Assembly (NCBI GenBank): GCA_022717655.1
Contig: JAIIAN010000027.1
Coordinates: forward strand, 1-21,685
DNA: 21,685 nt
Source: Bacillota bacterium
GTDB taxonomy: Bacteria > Bacillota > Clostridia > Lachnospirales > Lachnospiraceae
Reading direction: 5' to 3'
Position numbers and translations under genes: made by a program. Below are positions 7,054 to 14,152 of this stretch, piece after piece (the first letter of the stretch is position 1; the number at the start of each line of letters is the position of its first letter). The notes under the pieces are model-generated. The model was not told where the DNA came from. It searched no databases and saw nothing but the letters and a program-made list of their open reading frames with translations.

Positions 7054-7137
7054 AAAAAGAGAGCCAAACCTGTTTGTCAAGCGGATATTCGCAATCCGTT
7101 TTTCTACTTGCTCATAACCGAATATGACTCCCTTTTT
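7054..7137 (-). terminator. Multi-helix RNA closed by a terminator stem, after rsmH
   Basis: In the minus-strand RNA, 12 bases at 7126-7137 (AAAAAGGGAGTC) pair with 12 at 7054-7065 (GGCTCTCTTTTT), including two G-U pairs, and run into a U-rich sequence. Instead of a simple loop this stem encloses about 60 nt with three further hairpins: CATA/TATG (7123-7126 with 7113-7116, sharing one base with the outer stem), a compound helix CAAG...CGGAT/ATCCG...CTTG (7078-7086 with 7094-7098 and 7107-7110), and AAAC/GTTT at 7066-7075. It begins only 6 bases after the rsmH stop. It most simply terminates rsmH transcription, but the branched shape is unusual for a terminator. Confidence 0.6.
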
Positions 7138-7143
7138 TTACCT

Positions 7144-8196
7144 TTAGACCTTAATTGCCCAGCGCATTTTCGTGGAACGTGCTCTGCCATTTTGTGCACA
7201 TTCCTTGGCAGATGGACGAATCACATCCTTTGCATAATCGGCATAAATTCCTTCTTTATAGCCTTGTTTTAAAGCTTTCTTCACTAACTTATCCTCTCCG
7301 GAATGGAACGTAAGGATTGCTGCTCTTCCTCCTGAACGCAAAGCGAATGGAAGTTTTTCCATAAATTCATATAATACTTCAAACTCACGATTTACATCAA
7401 TTCTAAGTGCCTGAAAGGTTCTCTGACAGGTCTTTTTAATCGTCTCTTTCTTCTCTTTTTCCGGAAGAAAATCCAGCGTCTTTTCAATGATTTCCCGCAA
7501 TTTTGTTGTCGTATCAATCTCATTTCCTTTTCGGATTTCATCGGTAATTGCCTTTGCCAATTCTTCGCAGTATGGCTCATCCGAATTTTCATAAAGCATA
7601 CCAGCAAGCTCATCTTTTGTAATTGTCTTTAAGCGTTCTGCGGCACTGATTCCTGTCTCCTGATTCAGGCGCAAATCCAAAGGACCATCTACCTTAAAAG
7701 AAAAACCACGCTTTGGATTGTCAATCTGCATGGAAGAAACCCCTAGGTCTGCAAGTAAAAAGTCAAATCCTCCGACTTCTTTTGCAATTTCATCAATTGT
7801 GCAGAAATTCTGAAGCTTAATGGTTAACATATTCTCCCCAAATCCCGCTTCTTCTAATCGTTTTTTGGTTTTTTCTGCTTCTTCATGGTCTACATCCGTC
7901 GCATAGATATGCCCTTCTCCTTTTAAACATTCTAACATCGCTTTTGTATGACCGCCATAACCAAGCGTGGCATCAAATCCAATCTGTCCTGGCTTAATTT
8001 CCAGAAAATCAATAATCTCTTTTACCATAATAGAAATGTGCATACCAGCCGGTGTATTTCCCTTTTGGATGACATGTGCAATCGTATCTTGATATTTTTC
8101 AGGCTGTAATTCTTTATATTTTTCCTCAAATTTTTTCGGATATTTTCCTTTATAGCGTACTCTTCTTTTATATGGCTGTTGTGATTCTTGTGTCAT
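7144..8196 (-). CDS. rsmH: RsmH-family rRNA methyltransferase paralogue with N-terminal extension
   Basis: SAM-dependent methyltransferase of the RsmH/MraW family; RsmH itself makes N4-methyl-C1402 in 16S rRNA. The protein has 350 residues against about 310 in the family. The extra length is an N-terminal, lysine/arginine/tyrosine-rich segment (about 1-50). The canonical start 'HISI' is at 53. Family motifs follow: DATLGYGGH at 75-83 (usually GTLGGGGH), LADLGVSSMQID at 148-159, DGPLDLRL at 170-177, then RTFQALRIDVN and FHSGEDKLVK (usually FHSLEDR). It is not next to mraZ, ftsL or other division-cluster genes, so it is probably a second, diverged family member whose target may differ. The start has AAGGAAGG about 9 bases upstream. 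No promoter is visible in the 37 bp between the ppdK terminator and this gene. Confidence 0.85.
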   Translation of the reverse strand: MTQESQQPYKRRVRYKGKYPKKFEEKYKELQPEKYQDTIAHVIQKGNTPAGMHISIMVKEIIDFLEIKPGQIGFDATLGYGGHTKAMLECLKGEGHIYATDVDHEEAEKTKKRLEEAGFGENMLTIKLQNFCTIDEIAKEVGGFDFLLADLGVSSMQIDNPKRGFSFKVDGPLDLRLNQETGISAAERLKTITKDELAGMLYENSDEPYCEELAKAITDEIRKGNEIDTTTKLREIIEKTLDFLPEKEKKETIKKTCQRTFQALRIDVNREFEVLYEFMEKLPFALRSGGRAAILTFHSGEDKLVKKALKQGYKEGIYADYAKDVIRPSAKECAQNGRARSTKMRWAIKV

Positions 8197-8233
8197 AAAA
8201 TACAGCCTTCCTTTCTTTGATTTTTTCTCTTTG

Positions 8234-8278
8234 AAACAAAAAACCTTGAAGACCTGAATTACTTCAGACCTCCAAGGT
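8234..8278 (-). terminator. Strong intrinsic terminator after ppdK
   Basis: In the minus-strand RNA, 16 bases at 8263-8278 pair with 16 at 8243-8258 (several G-U pairs included) with a 4-base GUAA loop, followed by a run of six U and further U-rich sequence. It lies about 40 bp beyond the ppdK stop. A small 7-bp inverted repeat, TCATGTA/TACATGA, at 8295-8310 lies between the stop codon and the terminator. Confidence 0.92.
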
Positions 8279-8315
8279 CATTTTTATGCTTTTATCATGT
8301 ACTTACATGAACAAA

Positions 8316-10946
8316 TTATGCATTTTTTTCAGCGATTGCTGCCTGAGCTGCTGCCAGTCTTGCAATCGGTACACGGAATGGTGAGCAGGAAACATAATCC
8401 AGACCAAGTTTGTTGCAGAATTCTACGGAAGATGGATCTCCACCGTGTTCTCCACAGATACCAACATGAAGGTTTGGATTAACCGGTTTACCAAGTTTGA
8501 TAGCCATATCCATGAGTTTACCAACGCCTGTCTGATCCAGTTTTGCAAATGGGTCATTTTCAAAGATTTTAGCGTCATAGTAAGCATCTAAGAATTTACC
8601 AGCATCATCACGTGAGAAGCCGTAAGTCATCTGTGTTAAGTCGTTTGTACCGAAGCAGAAGAAGTCAGCTTCTTTAGCGATATCATCAGCTGTAAGAGCA
8701 GCTCTTGGGATTTCAATCATAGTACCAACTTCGTATTCAAGGTCAGAACCTGCAGCTTTGATTTCTGCATCTGCTGTCTCTACAACGAATTTCTTAACAT
8801 ATTTGAGCTCTTTGATGTCTCCAACAAGTGGAATCATGATTTCCGGTTTTACATTCCAATCCGGATGAGCTTTTTTCACATTGATTGCTGCACGGATAAC
8901 AGCGCTTGTCTGCATTTTAGCGATTTCCGGATAAGTTACAGCAAGACGGCATCCACGATGTCCCATCATTGGGTTGAACTCATGCAGAGAATCGATGATT
9001 GCTTTAATCTGTTCAACAGTTTTACCCTGAGCATCAGCAAGTTTTTTGATGTCTTCTTCTTCTGTTGGAACGAATTCATGAAGCGGCGGGTCTAAGAAAC
9101 GGATTGTAACTGGGTTACCTTCCAGTGCTTCATATAATTTTTCGAAGTCACCCTGCTGTTCCGGAAGGATTTTAGCAAGTGCAGCTTCTCTTTCTTCTAC
9201 TGTTTCAGAACAAATCATTTCACGGAATGCATCAATTCTGTTGCCTTCGAAGAACATATGCTCTGTACGACAAAGACCAATACCTTCTGCGCCAAGTTCG
9301 CGAGCTTTTTTAGCATCTGCAGGAGTATCTGCATTTGTACGAACTTTCATTGTTCTGTATTTATCAGCCCATCCCATGATTCTGCCGAATTCGCCTGCGA
9401 TTGTTGCATCAACAGTTGCGATTACGCCATCATAGATGTTACCTGTAGAACCATCCAGAGAAATGAAATCTCCTTCATGGTATTCTTTACCAGCTAATGT
9501 AAATTTCTTGTTTTCTTCATCCATTGTGATATCGCCACAACCGGATACACAGCAAGTACCCATACCACGAGCAACTACTGCTGCGTGAGATGTCATACCA
9601 CCACGAACGGTTAAGATACCCTGAGCAGATTTCATACCTGTGATATCTTCTGGTGATGTTTCAAGACGAACAAGAACAACTTTTTCTCCTCTTGCAGCCC
9701 AAGCTACAGCGTCATCTGCTGTGAATACGATTTTACCGCAAGCAGCTCCCGGTGAAGCACCAAGTGCTTTTGCAACTGGTTCAGCAGCTTTTAATGCAGC
9801 AGCATCGAACTGTGGGTGAAGCAGAGTATCTAAGTTACGTGGGTCGATCATAGCTACTGCTTCTTCTTCTGTTCTCATTCCCTCGTCAACAAGGTCACAA
9901 GCGATTTTTAAAGCAGCCTGAGCTGTTCTCTTACCATTACGTGTCTGCAGCATGTACAGTTTACCATGTTCTACAGTAAACTCCATATCCTGCATGTCTC
10001 TGTAGTGATTTTCCAGAGTTTTGCAAACTTCTTTGAACTGTTTGAATGCTTCTGGGAATTTCTGTTCCATTTCGGAAATGTGCATAGGTGTACGAACACC
10101 GGCAACAACGTCTTCACCCTGAGCATTTGTAAGGAATTCACCAAACAGTCCGTTATTTCCTGTAGCCGGGTCACGAGTAAATGCAACACCAGTACCACAG
10201 TCATCACCCATGTTACCAAATGCCATCATCTGTACGTTAACAGCTGTTCCCCAGGAATATGGGATATCGTTGTCACGACGATATACATTTGCACGTGGGT
10301 TATCCCATGAACGGAATACGGCTTTGATAGCACCCATTAACTGTTCCTTCGGATCAGTTGGGAAGTCAGCGCCGATTTTTTCTTTATATTCAGCTTTAAA
10401 CTGTTCTGCCAGTTCTTTTAAATCTTCTGCTGTCAGCTCAACGTCCTGTTTTACGCCTCTGTCAGCTTTCATTTTATCGATAAGTTCTTCAAAGTATTTT
10501 TTACCTACTTCCATAACTACATCAGAGTACATCTGAATGAATCTTCTGTAGCAGTCCCAAGCCCAACGAGCATTGCCGGATTTTTCAGCTAATACTTCTA
10601 CTACTTCTTCATTTAAACCAAGGTTCAGGATAGTATCCATCATACCTGGCATAGATGCTCTCGCACCGGAACGAACGGAAACAAGAAGTGGATTTTCTTT
10701 ATCACCGAATTTTTTACCGGTGATTTCCTCCATCTTTGTGATGGATTCCATAATCTGCTCCATAATTTCGTCATTGATTTTTCTACCATCTTCATAGTAC
10801 TGTGTACAAGCCTCTGTGGTAATTGTGAAGCCCTGTGGTACCGGAAGACCCAGGTTTGTCATTTCAGCAAGGTTTGCACCTTTTCCACCGAGCAGGTTTC
10901 TCATGGTTGCATTACCTTCTGTGAACATATAAACCCATTTTGCCAT
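8316..10946 (-). CDS. ppdK: Pyruvate, phosphate dikinase
   Basis: Interconverts PEP + AMP + PPi and pyruvate + ATP + Pi. In anaerobes it often runs glycolytically in place of, or beside, pyruvate kinase. The protein has 876 residues, the family length. It has an N-terminal ATP-grasp domain (GGKGANLAEM at 20-29), a central phospho-histidine domain with GGMTSHAAVVARG and swivelling His at 454, and a C-terminal TIM-barrel with catalytic Cys at 831 in ICGEHGGDP. These numbers match the classic Clostridium symbiosum enzyme to within one residue. The ATG at 10944-10946 has AGGAGGA 8 bases upstream; the 28-residue longer frame lacks support. It has its own promoter, a leader of about 83 nt and a strong terminator. 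It lies directly downstream of the PPi-dependent phosphofructokinase gene. Confidence 0.98.
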   Translation of the reverse strand: MAKWVYMFTEGNATMRNLLGGKGANLAEMTNLGLPVPQGFTITTEACTQYYEDGRKINDEIMEQIMESITKMEEITGKKFGDKENPLLVSVRSGARASMPGMMDTILNLGLNEEVVEVLAEKSGNARWAWDCYRRFIQMYSDVVMEVGKKYFEELIDKMKADRGVKQDVELTAEDLKELAEQFKAEYKEKIGADFPTDPKEQLMGAIKAVFRSWDNPRANVYRRDNDIPYSWGTAVNVQMMAFGNMGDDCGTGVAFTRDPATGNNGLFGEFLTNAQGEDVVAGVRTPMHISEMEQKFPEAFKQFKEVCKTLENHYRDMQDMEFTVEHGKLYMLQTRNGKRTAQAALKIACDLVDEGMRTEEEAVAMIDPRNLDTLLHPQFDAAALKAAEPVAKALGASPGAACGKIVFTADDAVAWAARGEKVVLVRLETSPEDITGMKSAQGILTVRGGMTSHAAVVARGMGTCCVSGCGDITMDEENKKFTLAGKEYHEGDFISLDGSTGNIYDGVIATVDATIAGEFGRIMGWADKYRTMKVRTNADTPADAKKARELGAEGIGLCRTEHMFFEGNRIDAFREMICSETVEEREAALAKILPEQQGDFEKLYEALEGNPVTIRFLDPPLHEFVPTEEEDIKKLADAQGKTVEQIKAIIDSLHEFNPMMGHRGCRLAVTYPEIAKMQTSAVIRAAINVKKAHPDWNVKPEIMIPLVGDIKELKYVKKFVVETADAEIKAAGSDLEYEVGTMIEIPRAALTADDIAKEADFFCFGTNDLTQMTYGFSRDDAGKFLDAYYDAKIFENDPFAKLDQTGVGKLMDMAIKLGKPVNPNLHVGICGEHGGDPSSVEFCNKLGLDYVSCSPFRVPIARLAAAQAAIAEKNA

Positions 10947-11007
10947 TTGAACATTCCTCCTAAAAAGTGAGATATACAATGAATCGAATTGCTTCTTTTC
11001 ACCGCGC

Positions 11008-11029
11008 TGTGCCAGCCCAAGCTCGCACA
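11008..11029 (-). promoter_or_regulatory. Hairpin at the 5' end of the ppdK mRNA
   Basis: TGTGC/GCACA (5 bp), a G-G mismatch, then AGC/GCT with a TTGG loop, forms a compact hairpin at 11008-11029. The predicted transcription start is near 11029, so the hairpin would occupy the first 22 nt of the transcript. Such 5'-terminal stems can protect an mRNA from decay; that role is inferred. Confidence 0.45.
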
Positions 11030-11035
11030 CTAACT

Positions 11036-11064
11036 ATTTTAATCATTTGACGATTATTAGTCAA
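11036..11064 (-). promoter_or_regulatory. Promoter of ppdK
   Basis: -35 TTGACT at 11059-11064, a 17-bp spacer, and -10 TAAAAT at 11036-11041. Near consensus; the predicted start is about 83 nt before the ppdK ATG. No clear terminator separates it from pfp, so ppdK may also receive read-through from pfp. Confidence 0.8.
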
Positions 11065-11089
11065 GTAAAATGGAAAAAAATATTACATT

Positions 11090-12349
11090 TTATCCCCTTT
11101 TATTGCCTTTTTTCAATCGAAGCACCAGATGTCTTGGCAGACCATTTACCATAATCGGCTGATAATCGCCCTGAATCAACGGTTTTACATAATCTATGAA
11201 GTCTTTTGTCACATAAGTGGCATCACGATTCATCCAGTTTCTAGGCACTAATTTCTCCTCATTTGCAATGCGGTGCACGTCATAAATACCGGTTGCACTC
11301 ATATACGGGTCATCTGAAACACGATCAATGACTACCATCTTTCCGGTATCTCCTTCATCGGCTGCTTTTACTGCTGCACCGCCAACCATAAATGCCTCAT
11401 CAATGTCCACTCTTGAAGCCAGATGGGAAGCACTTCTCTGCAGGGTAGACAGTTCTACTGCTCTTGTCTTGCATCCACACTCTGCGGAAAGGAAATTCGC
11501 CAGATACGTGGCTGTTCCCTGTAACTGTTTATGACCAAATGCATCGACATAATCTCCGGAATTTCCAAGTTCACACACATAGCGTCCATCTGCAAGCTTG
11601 ATTCCTTCCGATACTGCAATGACAACAGAGGTCTGTTTTTTCAAAAGTTCTTTTACTTTCTTTAAGAATTTTTCAATGTCAAACGGCACTTCCGGAAGAT
11701 AAATTAAATCCGGTCCGTCGCAGTCCTCTGCTTTTGCCAGCGCAGTTGCTCCGGTAAGCCAGCCAGCATTTCTTCCCATTACTTCCATGACGGTGACCAT
11801 ATTTTTCTTATAAGTCAGCCCGCTTGCATCACGAATGACTTCTTTTGTGGATGCTCCAATGTATTTTGCGGCACTTCCAAATCCTGGTGTATGGTCGGTC
11901 AGTGCAAGGTCATTATCAATGGTTTTTGGAACCCCTAAAAATTTCTGGCTCTGTCCAGTCAAAATTGCATAATCCGATAATTTTTTAATCGTATCCATCG
12001 AATCGTTGCCTCCGATATAGATAAAGGCATCGATATCAAGTTTATTTAAAATCGAAAAAATCTTTTCATAGATTGCTTTATCCTCATGGATTTCCGGCAG
12101 TTTAAAACGACACGAACCTAGAAATGCTGACGGAGTCCGCTTTAACAGTTCAATATCCAGTTCTGTATGAATCTGTGTCGATAAATCCACGTACTGTTCA
12201 TCTAAAAGTCCCTGAATTCCATGCAGCATGCCATATACTTTGTCAAATCCCCTCTCGATTGCATTTTTATAGACTCCTGCAAGGCTTGAATTGATTACGG
12301 ATGTAGGTCCGCCCGACTGACCTACAATGATATTTCTTTTTTTTGCCAT
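11090..12349 (-). CDS. pfp: Pyrophosphate-dependent 6-phosphofructokinase
   Basis: Phosphorylates fructose-6-phosphate to fructose-1,6-bisphosphate, here probably with PPi instead of ATP. The protein has 419 residues. Phosphate-donor motifs: GQSGGPTSVIN at 10-20; GGNDS at 113-117, where ATP enzymes have GGDGS and the Asp at 116 is the PPi-type residue; and the catalytic PKTIDND at 141-147, where Lys replaces the Gly of ATP enzymes (PGTIDND). Sugar-binding VMEVMGRNAGW is near 188-198. The Asp and Lys pair is the accepted marker of PPi use, which is a reversible reaction. The ATG at 12347-12349 has AGGAGG 8 bases upstream. It has a strong promoter behind curved DNA and precedes ppdK, another PPi-linked glycolytic enzyme, by 143 bp. 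Confidence 0.93.
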   Translation of the reverse strand: MAKKRNIIVGQSGGPTSVINSSLAGVYKNAIERGFDKVYGMLHGIQGLLDEQYVDLSTQIHTELDIELLKRTPSAFLGSCRFKLPEIHEDKAIYEKIFSILNKLDIDAFIYIGGNDSMDTIKKLSDYAILTGQSQKFLGVPKTIDNDLALTDHTPGFGSAAKYIGASTKEVIRDASGLTYKKNMVTVMEVMGRNAGWLTGATALAKAEDCDGPDLIYLPEVPFDIEKFLKKVKELLKKQTSVVIAVSEGIKLADGRYVCELGNSGDYVDAFGHKQLQGTATYLANFLSAECGCKTRAVELSTLQRSASHLASRVDIDEAFMVGGAAVKAADEGDTGKMVVIDRVSDDPYMSATGIYDVHRIANEEKLVPRNWMNRDATYVTKDFIDYVKPLIQGDYQPIMVNGLPRHLVLRLKKGNKRG

Positions 12350-12389
12350 CTTGTTTTCCTCCTCTGGTCAAATTCTGCTGTTGCTGTCT

Positions 12390-12418
12390 ATTATAGCAAA
12401 TCTTTTTCTTTCTCGCAA
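12390..12418 (-). promoter_or_regulatory. Promoter of pfp
   Basis: -35 TTGCGA at 12413-12418, a 17-bp spacer, and -10 TATAAT at 12390-12395 preceded by TGC (extended -10). The leader is about 35 nt with an AGGAGG site. Confidence 0.85.
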
Positions 12419-12445
12419 GAAATTTATAGGGGTTTTGCACAATTA

Positions 12446-12479
12446 TTTTGTTTATTTTTGTAGTTTTTTGTATTTTTTT
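12446..12479. promoter_or_regulatory. Four phased A-tracts upstream of the pfp promoter
   Basis: On the plus strand, T-runs of 4, 5, 6 and 7 end at 12449, 12459, 12469 and 12479, exactly 10 bp apart. On the minus strand these are A-tracts lying about 28-61 bp upstream of the -35 box. A-tracts in helical phase are known to bend DNA and, just upstream of a promoter, can act like UP elements or bind nucleoid proteins. Activation of pfp is inference. Confidence 0.65.
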
Positions 12480-12543
12480 ACAACGCCATCATTGATTTTA
12501 ATTCGAGCGAATATCCTCAATGAAAGCAAAAAACTTCTTTCAT

Positions 12544-12577
12544 TCAAAAAAGAAACCCTGCCTTAAGCAGAGTTTCT
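12544..12577 (-). terminator. Intrinsic terminator after glyS
   Basis: AGAAACTCTGC (12567-12577) pairs with GCAGGGTTTCT (12551-12561) in an 11-bp stem with a 5-base loop, followed by TTTTTTGAATG. It lies about 30 bp past the glyS stop and separates glyS from the pfp promoter. Confidence 0.9.
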
Positions 12578-12606
12578 CTTTCTTGTTCTTGTCTTAACTA
12601 ATTTAA

Positions 12607-14001
12607 TTAAAATTCAAATTTCTTTTCAAAGTAAGCTTTTAAGTCTTCGATTTTAATTCTTTCCTGTTCCATTGTATCACGGTCACGTACGGTTACTGCA
12701 CCATCGTTTTCAGACTCAAAGTCATAAGTAACACAGAATGGAGTTCCGATTTCATCCTGACGACGATAACGTTTTCCGATGTTTCCTCTGTCATCAAATT
12801 CACAGTTGTACTGTTTTGCCAGACCTTCAAATACTTTTAATGCACCTTCGTTTAATTTCTTTGAAAGTGGAAGCACACCGATTTTAACAGGTGCTAATGC
12901 CGGATGGAAATGAAGTACGGTACGAACGTCATTCTTTTCAGCATCTAATACTTCTTCGTCATAAGCACTGCATAAGAATGCAAGCACCATACGGTCTGCA
13001 CCCAGAGAAGGCTCGATAACATAAGGGATGTATTTTTCATTTGTCTCATCATCAAAGTAAGTTAAATCCTGTCCAGATACATTCTGATGCTGAGTTAAGT
13101 CATAATCTGTTCTGTCAGCGATTCCCCACAGTTCGCCCCATCCAAATGGGAAGAGGAATTCTACGTCTGTGGTTGCTTTACTGTAGAAGCTTAATTCTTC
13201 TTTGTCATGGTCACGATAACGAACTTCTTCGTCTTTTAAGCCAAGGCTGTGCAGCCAGTCAAGGCAGAACTGTTTCCAGTAAGCAAACCATTCCAGGTCT
13301 GTATCTGGTTTACAGAAGAATTCCAGTTCCATCTGCTCAAATTCACGAGTACGGAAAGTAAAGTTACCTGGTGTGATTTCGTTACGGAAAGATTTACCAA
13401 TCTGTCCGATACCAAATGGTAATTTCTTTCTGGAAGTTCTCTGTACATTTTTAAAGTTTACAAAGATACCCTGTGCAGTTTCTGGTCTTAAATATACCGT
13501 ATTTTTGGCATCTTCTGTTACACCCTGGAATGTTTTAAACATCAGGTTGAACTGACGGATATCTGTGAAATTATGTTTTCCACAAGTCGGGCATGGAATC
13601 TGATGTTCATCAATGAAAGATTTCATCTGTTCCTGAGTCCATGCATCTACGCTTCCTTCTAATGCAATTCCATTTTCCTGACAGAAATCTTCAATGATTT
13701 TATCTGCGCAGAAACGTTCATGACACTCTTTACAATCCATTAACGGGTCAGAGAATCCACCCAGATGTCCAGATGCAACCCATGTCTGAGGATTCATTAA
13801 GATTGCACAGTCTACTCCAACATTATATGGGCTTTCCTGAATAAATTTTTTCCACCATGCTTTTTTTACGTTGTTCTTTAATTCAACCCCGAGATTACCA
13901 TAATCCCATGTATTAGCAAGGCCGCCGTAAATTTCGGAACCTGGATATACAAAACCTCTGGATTTAGCGAGTGCTACGATTTTTTCCATCGTTTTTTCCA
14001 T
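12607..14001 (-). CDS. glyS: Glycyl-tRNA synthetase, single-chain (alpha2) type
   Basis: Charges tRNA-Gly with glycine. The 464-residue protein is the homodimeric class II form (also called glyQS), not the alpha2-beta2 form of many other bacteria. Class II motif 2 is in IGKSFRNEITPGNFTFRTRE (201-220), motif 3 in GADRMVLAFL (334-343). The amino-acid pocket motif RPETAQGIFVNF is at 172-183. Cysteines at 90/93 (CKECHERFC) and 137/140 (CPTC) look like a zinc-binding pair in the insertion. A C-terminal anticodon-binding domain spans about 375-464. The ATG at 13999-14001 has AAGGAGA about 10 bases upstream. It has its own promoter and a leader hairpin that looks like an attenuator, and ends at a clear terminator. 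Confidence 0.97.
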   Translation of the reverse strand: MEKTMEKIVALAKSRGFVYPGSEIYGGLANTWDYGNLGVELKNNVKKAWWKKFIQESPYNVGVDCAILMNPQTWVASGHLGGFSDPLMDCKECHERFCADKIIEDFCQENGIALEGSVDAWTQEQMKSFIDEHQIPCPTCGKHNFTDIRQFNLMFKTFQGVTEDAKNTVYLRPETAQGIFVNFKNVQRTSRKKLPFGIGQIGKSFRNEITPGNFTFRTREFEQMELEFFCKPDTDLEWFAYWKQFCLDWLHSLGLKDEEVRYRDHDKEELSFYSKATTDVEFLFPFGWGELWGIADRTDYDLTQHQNVSGQDLTYFDDETNEKYIPYVIEPSLGADRMVLAFLCSAYDEEVLDAEKNDVRTVLHFHPALAPVKIGVLPLSKKLNEGALKVFEGLAKQYNCEFDDRGNIGKRYRRQDEIGTPFCVTYDFESENDGAVTVRDRDTMEQERIKIEDLKAYFEKKFEF

Positions 14002-14030
14002 TTTACAATACTCTCCTTATCTCTTTTACT

Positions 14031-14086
14031 TTTCCAAAAAGAAATCCTGCCTGTATGCTTTTTGGGTCCGCAGACAGCTGATTTCT
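14031..14086 (-). terminator. Terminator-like hairpin in the glyS leader (possible attenuator)
   Basis: AGAAATC (14080-14086) pairs with GATTTCT (14040-14046), and inner CTGT/ACAG and TGC/GCA helices stack toward an 11-base loop (GGACCCAAAAA); TTTCTTTTTGG follows. It lies downstream of the glyS promoter and about 40 bp before the glyS start. It could therefore either stop read-through from recO or attenuate glyS itself. No T-box core sequence is visible. Confidence 0.6.
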
Positions 14087-14110
14087 CTTAAATGAAAACC
14101 TGTAAATTGT

Positions 14111-14139
14111 ATTATACCCATAAAAACCCCAGTTGTAAA
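14111..14139 (-). promoter_or_regulatory. Promoter of glyS
   Basis: -35 TTTACA at 14134-14139, a 17-bp spacer, and -10 TATAAT at 14111-14116. It lies immediately after the recO stop codon. The predicted leader is about 100 nt and contains the hairpin at 14040-14086. Confidence 0.8.
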
Positions 14140-14152
14140 GCGTGTTCTTTTG

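Noticed and set aside
8295..8310. Short inverted repeat TCATGTA/TACATGA after ppdK
   Set aside because: Only 7 bp with a 2-base spacer, next to a far stronger terminator; too little to call a separate element.
10947..11030. N-terminal extension of PPDK by 28 residues
   Set aside because: The extension overlaps the predicted transcription start, lacks a Shine-Dalgarno site and adds sequence absent from the family; the ATG at 10946 has AGGAGGA.
14002..14152. T-box riboswitch upstream of glyS
   Set aside because: Expected from the family, but the leader is only about 100 nt after the promoter, and neither the conserved T-box core nor a plausible glycine specifier loop is visible.
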